A stretch of 64,000 nucleotides of DNA from Motacilla alba alba (Eukaryota > Chordata > Aves > Passeriformes > Motacillidae), in the NCBI RefSeq assembly GCF_015832195.1, contig NC_052017.1, forward strand, positions 47,879,652 to 47,943,651, in the 5' to 3' direction. Shown one piece after another: positions 1-10,250 of the stretch (positions are counted from its first letter, which is position 1; each line of letters opens with the position of its first letter). Made by a program: the position numbers and the translations under genes. The notes below the pieces were generated by a model, which did no database searches, was not told the DNA's origin, and was given only the letters and a program-made list of their open reading frames with translations.

Positions 1-2130
1 TTTCTTTCTCTTCTTTTCAGTAGCCAAAACAATATATTTAGAGAAAAACATGAAAAGAAGATCAAAGAAACAGACTTCCTATTATAGCATATTTTTATCA
101 CTTTAGAATTTGGAATCAAAAAAACTTTCTAAAATGGCTTCTCTTTTCCTGAGGAATGTGATAAAACACATAGAATAATTAACCTGAACTTCCTGCCAAA
201 AAAAACCACAACATAAAACAACCTGGCACTTTGTATTTTTCCCTACAGCTGATTCTTCTTGGAAGAGGTAGACAGGAGGAGATTCTTTTTGCTTAAATGA
301 AACAGGTTCATCAAAGGTGGCAGAATCGTCATAGTTGGGAAGCTCAGGAATCAGTTATGGCAGGATGAGGCCTTTTGAATACTTCTCTGAAGGTCTTGCA
401 ATGTTTTGGGTTTGAGGTGGGTGCAGGGTTTTTTTGTGTGTTTTTTGAGGGGGGGTTGTTTTTGGTTATTTTATTTATTTTGGTCAATTTTGTCAAATTC
501 TCCTCTGTGTCTGGTAAAAATAGGTAATCTCACATGAGTTTCTTAGGCACATCCCTCTAATTCCATACTTAAAAGCAAGACATTGAGCTTTCCTCCTGCT
601 ATTTTCCAAATTCTGTATGAACACTGAATAGTAGTCCATAGTTCTAGGAATAATTAATGAAAGTCTTAAATATGTTAAGGTATTTTTCATCATAGCTCTT
701 GGAAAGATGTAACTTCAGAAATAATCAATTATTTTGGGCTAGTGACTAAAACCATAAACTAACCAACAACAAAGAAAATGTAGTTTGCATAAGATGCTTT
801 CCTCCTCCAACTCATCATTAGATTAAAGAAAAAGCATAACCATTTTTGTTTTAGAATTTAAAGCTGCACTTTTCTATTAGTGCTGGTATCTCTTTCTTAA
901 ATTTTAATTTTGTTTATCATGATCTAAAATGAGGATTTGAAGAAGAAATGTTTTCACTTTGAAAATGCTGCAAGAAATATGAAAAAGAATATTATAAGAT
1001 CCTCATTTTTCCTGAAGGAATTATTTTTTTCTGAACTTAGTTCCCCACTGGGAGATTGTTTAGGTCATGCAAAAATTGATTTTCCAGCTAGTGAACAATG
1101 TGACTGAAAAGTTTTGCTTTAATCTAATATTCCATCCAGTTTTATCTCAAACAGTTCAGTGATCCTAACCTCATTTCATAGGTTACTTTGCAGATCCCTT
1201 AACATTTACTTAAAGATAGATAAAATCAGATATGCCATTCAATCAAGTAGTAATTGCACATTCAACTAAATAATATGTTTTTCAGTAACCACATATTTTT
1301 ATGAAGTATATTAAAAGCTTTGGTCTTCTCTGATTGCACATTCCCTAGAATTCACTAGCAACCCCTAGGAGTTAACACACTGGACTCTTGGGATCCCTCT
1401 ATATGTAATCATATCATGTCATATATGAAAAATGTGTAATTGTGGAAGAAAAAACCCATTTGTCCATGCACAGTAATGTATTTATAAAATATGCTTACAG
1501 ACTAATGCCCACACTTAGCATTCTGTGCACCTTAAACATGTGGTGATGTCAGTTAGGGACATTTTAAGAAGAATACCAGGACACAAAAAAAATATTTACC
1601 TCTACAAAAGTGCAGTGCTGGAAAAGACTGAAAAACTACCTATATGCAACAATGTACAAAAATGCAGCTAGTTAATAAAAAAAATTAGGAACATGGTAGA
1701 TAGTCCCACTAAGGCTAGGAGAGGAAGAAAACACATTAGGAAGAAAAAATGGAGAAATAATTTGTAAGGATATATTTTGGGGGATCTAAAGAAGAGAGGA
1801 TAAAAGGATTAAAAAATTTATGTCCTGGCTCTGAGCTCTATGGCGAGTATACCATAATGTGTTTCTCTTGAGAAAAACACATACACATATGAACAGATAA
1901 TTAAATAGGATGACATTTCCGTGCCTGTACCTAAAACTCACAGATGAAACTGAAGAACCATAGCGTGTAGCAGAAATTCAAATGCTCTACCATAGTCTTG
2001 GGGCCTATTAAGCTTTTTTGATGTAAATCATAGCAGTTTCTGTAGCCAGAAGAGCTATTTTATTTTATTTGTCCATTTGACGGCGTCAACAATCTCATTA
2101 AAACTGACTAGGTTGTGGCTGATATTACCA
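1..2130. other. Unique noncoding sequence, no gene seen
   Basis: AT-rich sequence with short A and T runs. No open frame here resembles a known protein, and no RNA gene or recognisable mobile element is visible. The only structured item is a 13-base palindrome with two CpGs at 2077-2089, described separately. Confidence 0.7.
2077..2089. promoter_or_regulatory. Palindrome of two TGACG half-sites
   Basis: The sequence TTGACGGCGTCAA is a perfect palindrome around a single central G. It presents two inverted TGACG motifs, the half-site bound by CREB/ATF-type bZIP proteins, but with three extra bases compared with the classical TGACGTCA site. It contains two CpGs inside a very CpG-poor region. 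Binding is an inference only, since the spacing is not the standard CRE spacing. Confidence 0.2.
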
Positions 2131-2197
2131 ACTCATGGAGGCAGTGCAAAAGAATCTTTCTCATTCACCTTAATTATGGCAACTTGCATGCTGCAGA

Positions 2198-2222
2198 TAC
2201 ATCTGCAATGTATGCAGATGTA
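2198..2222. repeat. Perfect 10-bp inverted repeat (hairpin)
   Basis: TACATCTGCA (2198-2207) and TGCAGATGTA (2213-2222) are exact reverse complements separated by the five bases ATGTA. A GCAGA word recurs on both sides (around 2193 and 2224), so the hairpin sits in a small GCAGA-rich patch. The stem is too short for a typical microRNA precursor and no longer pairing is obvious. Confidence 0.6.
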
Positions 2223-2329
2223 AGCAGAATGCAAGCAGAAGATACCACGTGACACCATGCCTAAAATACACACCCAGGTCATGGTCTTCAGTGGCAGTGC
2301 TGATTGCATCTGCTGGGAATTAAAGAAGA

Positions 2330-2530
2330 TCTGAATGCTTCCCAGGAGATGTGAGTGCCCCATCTTTGCTCTCCCATACCCTGAGTGGCAGAGAAGGCTG
2401 AAGGCTTGCATTTCCTGGGAGCAGCACAGGACAGCTTTGCAGCTCAGCACCCCAAACCACAGCCAACAGCTTCAGCTGCTTGAAGAGAAGCTGCTCAGAG
2501 GCAGCTCTTGCCCTCGCTCTCCGTCTTGAG
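2330..2530. other. GC-richer unique segment
   Basis: This roughly 200-base block is clearly richer in G and C than its surroundings. It holds a 64-codon open frame on the plus strand (2335-2529). The translation matches no family I recognise, and there is no convincing splice acceptor or donor at its edges. It may be an old, unrecognisable repeat or chance composition. Confidence 0.3.
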
Positions 2531-2985
2531 TTTAGAGTACTTAGCCAAATTAGAATTCTGTTTCTACAAGTCTTGGGTTTATAGCTTTTAAGCCATAAAT
2601 TTAACTGTGACTGGGGCCATTGTTTTCCCTTTGTAGCGCATCTCAGTGATTCATAGTTTGAAATGATTCATTTACAAACTCAGGGACATTCACAAGGAAT
2701 TATTTTTGGAAATGGTCAAATATCCAAGCATTGCAATAGCATCCTGAGGAGTTACTCATCCAGAGGAGATGGCTGGCTGAGGGATCATAAGCAGCTGAAC
2801 CTAGAGCTCTGCTACAAGCCAGTACAAGGAGATGCTCCTGTGAGTATGTCCATTTGTCTGCCAATAAGAAACTGAAAAAGGTGGTAAGCAAAGCAGTGAT
2901 ATGACTCATTAAGGCCACCAAATAATTTTCTTCACCACCTCAATATTTGCCCATAATATTTTCAACATTATTTTTTTTATTTAGT

Positions 2986-3060
2986 GACTGAATTAAAAAA
3001 AAAAAAGAATGTTAGAGAAGAGACTGAATTAAAAAAAAGAATAAAGAATGTTAGAGAAGA
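2986..3060. repeat. Tandem duplication, two ~37-bp units
   Basis: Unit 1 (2986-3021) and unit 2 (3022-3060) share the order GACTGAATT, an A-run, then AAGAATGTTAGAGAAGA. They differ mainly in the length of the A-run and a small extra 'gaataa' in unit 2. The near-identity points to a fairly recent slippage or duplication event. Confidence 0.85.
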
Positions 3061-3185
3061 GACATGGCTTTTTAATTTGAAAGACTTTTTAATTGTGTTT
3101 CCCTCAAGGTAAATAATTCTAACTGTTCTCTAACTAGCAACTCACACAAAACCCACTAGTGATCCATGCTGTTGGACTTGGAAAA

Positions 3186-3233
3186 AAAAAGCCCTGTCAG
3201 TAGAGAGGGAAAAAGCCCTGTCAGTGGAGAGGG
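3186..3233. repeat. Tandem duplication, two 24-bp units
   Basis: Two adjacent 24-base units (3186-3209 and 3210-3233), each AAAAA, GCCCTGTCAGT, then RGAGAGGG, differ at one base (A versus G). It lies only about 125 bases after the duplication at 2986-3060 but is unrelated to it in sequence. Confidence 0.85.
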
Positions 3234-3239
3234 AACAAC

Positions 3240-6200
3240 CCTTTTATTTCAAAGGGGTACAACTCAACAGCCCTCCCTTGGTGCAGTGGAGCAGTGCAGT
3301 GGAGTATGTTCAATGCAACATCACTCCACTGAGCCCCAGGCAGACAAATTCTGCATTTAATGAGGGGGATGAGCTTCTTGCCTAATTCCCCACAGTATGA
3401 AAAAATGAATGGGGACAGCAGTAAATGTAGGAGTAGTCCTGGTTTCCCTGTCTTGTCAATAGAAGAGCAATAGCTATTGGCAGCAGAAAAGGGAAGACCA
3501 CCAGTTTGTGAAGTAACCACCCTCTCTCTAGACTGAAAGGAAGTTTCTCACCATCATAACTTGATTTTAGGACCTTCTTGATAGGTTTTTTTACCCCTGG
3601 GAAAAAGTTGTGCAAAGTTACAGTACTTTCTTTACAGGCTGCTTTGCAATCTAAAGGACAATGCCTCCCCACAAAACTCTCCTCAAGTAACCTACCTGAG
3701 CTTTACTATAACTCTGAGTGTGAGCCTACACCAACTAAGGAGATGCAGAAGTCCGCATAAAGCAGCAAAACCTCATGAAGACTAATTCTTGCCCTGAAGA
3801 GGAAGAAGAATAAAATAAGATGAATTTGCTCTATGTTTCTGGTAATAAGCAAACAGACGTCAAGTGAGAAAAGAAATTTGAAAGGCTCTGGAATACAATC
3901 TGGTTCTCTGTATAAAAACAGTTTCAGAGTGGAGTGGTTTTTGTTTAGATTCAGTTTCTGCAGTTAATCTTTTGAATCATGGATTCTCAAAAAGTTACAT
4001 TTTCTCATTATCTCATGTTCTATACATATCTACCTTTTGTGTAGGAAATCCATTCTCACATGGCAGGGCACATCCTTTTGCCTACATAAGGAGCTCCTGT
4101 CATTGAATAACATGTCTTTCTGAAAATGGATTATTTCTGGTTTCTTTCTTTCTGGCATGGGTCAGGACTCTTTTGACATTACACAAATAGCAGTTTTATA
4201 CTTCTGGTGATTATAATTTTCTCACACTGAGTTTAGGAGTTTGTGACTCTCATGCAGTCTGTCCACTCTCTATATTTAGACTCATAAAACTAATATCCTT
4301 CTCTCAGGAAATATCACATTCAGATCTGTCCTTTCATCCTCTGAGAATTTCACCACACTGCAACCATACAAAAAAGACAGAAAGGCTTGGTTTTCCCCTA
4401 TGTTTAGTCATGGCACAATATCATAGTCTGAGCTGTCTTTTTTTTTTCCCTAAAAATTACAGCTTTCAGTAAGTGACTCAGCTGCTTTGCCCCAATCCCA
4501 TTGGAAATTCTGCTGCTGATTTTAGTACAGGAAGAACAGTTCAACTTGTTACATCTAAATTTGATCAAACATGAATTATCTTTAGGATAACACAGTGATA
4601 TTAACTTTATGCCATTATCTTTTTTTCCACCACTGATTGGTAGTTTGATGTAATGAAAGACAAAAATTATTATTATGGCTTTTGAAAAATGTCTTTCTAA
4701 GGTACCGAATTGTAGAACCCTCATGACATAGCAATATTTATCTAATGCAACTGAGCATTCTTGTTATCAGCTGAGATGGAACATCAATAATATGTAGCAT
4801 TATTTTGCAGTGATGAGATTGTATTTTCATTCTGGAGAAGAGCGCAGTATTACTCTCCACTAATTGTTTCCTGGGGTGCATACGCACTTGCTGGAAGCTT
4901 CAATCAGAACCTAATAGAGTATGACCTAGGGTTAAATGAGAGTACAGATAATTAAGTGCAACATTTATTTTCCTGGTTTTAAGTACCAGTTTGTTTGGCG
5001 ATTTCATGGTTTTTTTCACCAGATTGGCTGCTTAGCATATGACAAAGCATGGAATACAGTCTCTAAACACAGGCACAAAAAGGTAATCACAGGAAATGAA
5101 AGCCAGAGACTCTCAGCTACAATATAACTTGGGACAGCTATACATTGTGCCTGGAAGAGAAAACTCATCTTACAAAAAGAAAGGAGCAAGATGATCAAGG
5201 AAAAGAGATATTTAACTTGAAAGATACTCATTAAAATCAGATATAGGATATAGGATATAGGATATAGGATATAGGATAATACCCAGGCATGAATTACAAA
5301 AGCTACGTCCAAGAGAGAGAGATGTGTTATATGAGGGTTCTTTTTTAACCAATTGAAAAGGTTATTTACGGATAACTTTCATGCATAGTGTATGTACATA
5401 ACCTATTTTTACACATGCAAACAGCTGGAAAAGTACCTGAAGTAAAATGAGCATGAGCTTTCTGCTCATCATGTACTTCATGTGACTCAGGTGGTTCTTC
5501 CAAATCTAACTTTTCATGGGAAGAGTACATGCTGGAAACTCAAGTTTGCACTCAAATAAAGAGTCTTCTATAACTTGGGAGGCTTGGCAGAAATTAGTGA
5601 ATATTCACAAATTGCAAATCTCCATGCCCAGAAAGGACAATTCTCTGATTTCCTCTTTACACCTCTGTAGACCAAGATTACTAATTGAAATGGATTAACT
5701 AATTTAATGGAGAGCTCACAAGAGAAAAGGCAAGGCTGGACATTGAAGATGAAATATTGAAAAGGTTTCTGGGAAAACTGAAAGTGGAACATAAAAAGAT
5801 ACAACATTACAACCTTATCTCTACAAAAACCAAACTGAAGCACAATTTCCAATGCATTCTCAGTGTGTCTGGTCCCAGTTGTGATCTTTTTGGCCTAAAA
5901 AGGTAACAATCCCTTTGCACATCTGGAAAGGACCATACCCAGAGAGGTGCATTTGAACAGTTTTATTCATGAAGGTAGGAAAAACTGCATTTTTATTTGA
6001 TGCACTTGCCAAGAACATTTGGATTTACTATGTCTATACTAAGGAAAAAAAAATTCCTGCACCTGTAGTAAATGATCAATCACAAAACATGTGTTTGAAG
6101 GAATTTTTAAGTGCCTAAGCAGTTGGCAGAAAGGAAAAATCACAAAGAAAATAAACACATTTTAGCTGAGAACTCTGAACACAGCAGTAGGGAAACAAGA

Positions 6201-7600
6201 ATTATTAGACTACTTTGAAAACAGTGAGCTGTGTTCATCTTGTATTTTAGTCTGAGTTTAATCTGAAATATGAACACACACACACAAAAAAATTGCAATA
6301 AAAGCAACCAAAAAATTGACTGGTAATTGCTTTGTCATACCTCACCTACTGAGACCTGATTTCTAGCAGATCTGCATCTAAAGTGTGTTAAATGGGGTAA
6401 CAGAGAGCAAACTCACCACCTCTACCAGATCGACAAAATCTTGAGCCTCCCTAACTCACAGAGCTTGTTGTCATTAAAAGAAGTTCCATGTTTCTGGCAG
6501 GTTTGCTTAAGGCTGGCTAATAGTATCACAGATGCCAGCGATAAGAGAAGGAGAGGATTGGTACCCAGAATTTTTTTGTCAACACTTTGTTGGCCTAGGA
6601 AATACAGCAAAAAAAAAGCTCTGTGAAATTGTTCTCCAACACCATTTAATGGAGTTTAACATTAAGTTTAGCATTACTGGGGCTGTGTTTATCCTTTGGA
6701 CCAGAGTGATGGCAGAGAGGAGTTTGCTACAGCTCCAAATAAGAATTCAATAGTTGTGTCACAGGCCATTAGACATCTTGGTCCAATCCTGCTTGCTTAG
6801 TCCACATGGAAACTCTCACACCACCAGAAATTATCTTGGAAGGAGTTCTGTCAGCTCTACTATCTCATTGTTAACTCTCTATTTGGTAAGTAACAATGCC
6901 TGTCAAGTAAGCATTAGCTGAAAATAGGGAAGAAACTGGATAAGTAGGCAAATGCAAAATAAAGAAAGTGTGGTTTTTCAGCAAAGTGGAATTACAGAGA
7001 GGGCATCTCAGAGAATAACAGCAGCTGAGTCAAGTGTTTTCCAAGTATGTTTGAGACCCCACTATCAACTTTAATTAAAGTGCTTCTTCAAAACACTGTC
7101 TAATGCATTTGACTGTTCAGAAGTAGGCGGACATAAGAAAGTAAGATGTGTTTTTCTAGAATATTGCAAATAGAAGTGAGGAAAAAAACCCTAACACTTA
7201 GAAATATTTTCATGTCCCTGTCTCCATGTCCTTATAGGTCCAAATATAACAAAGTAGGACAATTTAAACCCCAAATGCCTAACCATGAATCAGTTTTATT
7301 GGAACATTCCTGTCTTCCTACAAAATTATTTGGTAAAAATCTCAATTAAAATGCAGAGCATTGGACTGTAATTATAAAAATTTCTTTCAATATTTTCCCC
7401 TTGCTGTCATGCAGGTGGCTGTAAACTAATATTTATAAAACATACTGTGCCTGTAATTAAGGAGATCACAGTGTTGGTAGTGAGAGAGCTGTATGGGTTT
7501 ACATCAAAGTATTGCTCTCAGAGACCTTATTAATTTAGGAGGTTAAGCTGTTCATAATTTTTTCCAAGTTTTTGAGCAAATCTTTAAGTGCTAGGAAATA
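3240..7600. other. Unique noncoding sequence, no gene seen
   Basis: Apart from the heptamer microsatellite at 5241-5278 and a short CA run near 6272, I see no gene, RNA gene or recognisable transposon in this stretch. Open frames of 60-106 codons occur on both strands. None has a recognisable motif or exon-like borders. Confidence 0.65.
5241..5278. repeat. (ATATAGG)5 microsatellite
   Basis: Five perfect copies of the 7-base unit ATATAGG occupy 5241-5275, followed by a partial copy. The array is uninterrupted, so it is likely to vary in length between individuals. It explains the repeated YPISYIL-type peptide seen in an antisense open frame, which should not be taken as a gene. Confidence 0.95.
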
Positions 7601-7655
7601 AGAGGAAAAGCTCTTTCTTTCCCCTAAGCCTAAAATGCTGTAAATGTCAAAGTTT

Positions 7656-8052
7656 TAATTAGCTCAGTTAACAATTAATATGAGTTATAATAACCATTAA
7701 TATTTCCAGCCAAGGGTTTAAGTGAACGCTTTGTGTGCTTAATCTTTGGTATGAAACTTAACTTTGGTTCTTTTAGCTCTGCCCAAAATCTGGCAATTTA
7801 TTTGTTGCTTAAGCATTGAAAAGCTGTCTAAGGAAACCTCCCCCTTTTTGTGCCCAGGTAGAGAGCTTTGATTTTGAACTTTGGTCTTGAATAAAGACAG
7901 AATTTTTTTTGCAATGCAAAATGGTCACCCTTTACCACTACACAGGTTACAAAGGATCAGTTAGACCTGTGTTGGAGCTGTTCCAAACCTGTATTTTTTC
8001 CTACAGAATGAAGGTGGAAATTGTAGCAGGGGTTTATTGCATGTTGTGTAAC
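7656..8052. promoter_or_regulatory. Candidate enhancer: HNF1/FOX/HNF4/C-EBP motifs
   Basis: Several motifs sit within 400 bases. A homeodomain TAATTA core is at 7656-7661. At 7667-7679, GTTAACAATTAAT matches 11 of the 12 defined positions of the HNF1 palindrome GTTAATNATTAAC apart from one further mismatch. TATTTGTT at 7799-7806 is forkhead-type. At 7875-7887, TGAACTTTGGTCT is the reverse of a DR1 element resembling HNF4 or NR2F sites, and CTTTGG words also occur near 7744 and 7763. TTGTGTAAC at 8044-8052 is C/EBP-like. This mix is known from liver, kidney and gut enhancers, but each motif alone is common by chance in AT-rich DNA. Function is inferred. Confidence 0.22.
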
Positions 8053-8059
8053 AATCTTT

Positions 8060-9430
8060 AAATGCCATACAAAGGTGCTCAAGAGCTGTATTGGCTACTT
8101 GAATGCATTAAGTTAAACTAAACAGCCTCTCAGACTAAATGTCCCATTCCCAGGCTGCCTCGCCTTTGAAATCGGCATGAGAAAATATCCCTAAGCAGGA
8201 GAGCCAATGAATATAAAATATGTGGGAGAGCACCACCCACGACAAAAATGCCAACTTAAAGTACCCACGTAAAATTGAGAAACCTTGTTGTGTGCTATGA
8301 GGATAAGGAAGATTGCCTTAAAATCCTCAGCATACATCCACATACTGCATGGAGAGGGTGCCAAGGGTTTGCCCTGCTTCTGTGTAGAATGCAAGCTGAG
8401 GCTAGAAACTTGCAGATAAACTGTGTGACTCACTTCCCAAAGCTGAGAACTCAACCTGGTGGCATTTTAACTTTAGATAAAAAGATATTTTTCTGTCTTC
8501 CATCCCTTTGCTGTGCTTTCCACAGAAATGGGAGCTGGGCATGTGGACTGCAGAGCATCGGTTCCCTCACTTGTCAAGTAGCCACACCACAGCCCAAATG
8601 CTAAGCCTCCCTTTTCTGCATCACATTCACCCCTGCCTGATATAGCTGAACTACAGCTGCAGCAATGTGCTATGCAAATCAAATGAAAAATTGCTTTAAT
8701 ATTCCCTTTTCATGGGCTCTTTCAAGTACTGAGGTCCCATTTTCCCAGTTTCAGGAAACGGGCTCCTTGGGTTTTTGTTTTTAGACTAAAAGTTACAATT
8801 TGTCCACAAGTGAAAAAACAACTGATCTTTTCTTCTTTGTCTGCCTTTTCCTCAATGTGACATGAGAAAGAAAAATTAAGAAAAATAAACATTTTGACTG
8901 ATTACTTGAGGCTTGTTCTTTTCTGCCTGCTACAAATAATGTTGAAATGAGTTCATTTTAGTTCATTCCCGTTTTAGGGGTATTATGAGTTGTAGCACCA
9001 TCTCTGCTCTTAAAATGGAGCACACCCTCTGGATCTGGCAAAGACACCACAAACACCACTTCATTTAATGTGTCCATTTTATTTTGTATTTATATTACTT
9101 AATAAGAACCAGTGGGGAAATTCTGACTTGAATAAATTATTGGCTGAAATTTTAGCAGAAGGGTAATCAAGGGTTTTCCAATATGATAGAAACTTTTTTT
9201 ATATTCAGAAAATAAACTATTGAGGTTTGTGCCTGTTCAACTAAGAATATTTCAGTTTATCCAGTTCATCAAGAAGCATCAAGCACATACCATGTTTGAT
9301 AAAACATTATGCTGTTCCTCATACTACAGCATAGACTTGAGAAAAATGAGTGTAAGGTCTGATTTTTTCCCCATGGTGGTGCATTTCCTAGAAGTGTAAT
9401 TCGTTCAGGGTAAGGTTATACTGTACTTTT
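8060..9430. other. Unique noncoding sequence, no gene seen
   Basis: No recognisable gene or repeat. A 109-codon plus-strand frame (8275-8604) overlaps two antisense frames. None has a recognisable domain, and the sequence context gives no reason to call it coding. Confidence 0.6.
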
Positions 9431-9440
9431 CCTTCTACAG

Positions 9441-9733
9441 CAAAAATGATAGAAAATATTCTACATCTGCCTGTTTCTGTCCTCCACCTCCAATGCCATT
9501 CCCTTGGAGATCACACTCTAACCTGGATAACTGGGCTGGGTAAGACTTTGTACTGGAGCCCTGTTCCTAATCTGGTTTACACAGTGGCCCCCAAAATCTT
9601 CACAAACACAGAGGTGTGGAAGGAGCAGGTGAGGACCAGAACATCTCAGTCTGGCTTTAGTCCTAAGTGCAGCACACCCTCAGACTGTTCCTGTGCAATG
9701 GCCCCCATCTGGCTTCTGATTCATGAACACAAG
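9441..9733 (+). other. Exon-like open segment, unrecognised
   Basis: A 293-base segment is bounded on the left by a pyrimidine-rich tract ending in TTCTACAG (AG at 9439-9440) and on the right by AAG|GTATGAG (GT at 9734-9735). Both look like ordinary splice sites. One frame is open throughout, beginning at ATG 9446, with a stop codon (TGA) met only just beyond the donor-like GT. The segment is visibly richer in G and C than its flanks. The translated peptide (97 residues in full) has no motif I recognise, and no neighbouring exon was found. It could be an exon of a long noncoding RNA or a lineage-specific transcript, a relic of an old repeat, or chance. No function is claimed. Confidence 0.2.
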
Positions 9734-10188
9734 GTATGAGATGGGATTGTAGGAGATGCATCCCATGGGTAGGATGCTCTGTCTGAAGGGAGATGCTGAA
9801 AGACCAGAAATACAAAGGGTTTCTTTTCCTTTTTTAAAAAATTCACACTGATGAGAAAAATGTACTGTTGACAAGTTACTCCAAAGTATTATGTGATTTC
9901 AAAGGAATCATCCTTTGAGAATTTTACTGCTGAAACATTCCTAAATTGAATGACTTTTGAGAATTTCTACCTCAAAGCTATTCTGATTTTACCACTTTCA
10001 CCAACTGACAAATATCCTATACATTTCTATGAGATAGGAAACCTTTGGGTGTTTATTTCAATATCATCAGATGTCATGTAGAGAAATACCTTATTCACCT
10101 TGGTGTATTTTTTTAAGTTAGATAAATACTCAAGGAGTATAACAATATAAGCTGCAACTGAAATAATTTAAAGCAATTTATCATATTC

Positions 10189-10250
10189 AAGGGTTGGACT
10201 CAACACTTCAGTTCTGCTTTGATTAATTAGACCTTTCCAACCTTTTAGGG
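10189..10250 (+). mobile_element. Possible degraded CR1 3' tail
   Basis: The words AGGGTTGGACTCAA and AGACCTTTCCAACCTTT are both typical of the last ~50 bases of bird CR1 elements and occur in the right order and strand. They are separated by about 20 unrelated bases and lack the final octamer tail. It may be an old copy with an insertion, or a chance resemblance. Confidence 0.3.

Noticed and set aside
5016..5312. Minus-strand frame with a repeated YPISYIL peptide
   Set aside because: The repeat is simply the translation of the ATATAGG microsatellite.
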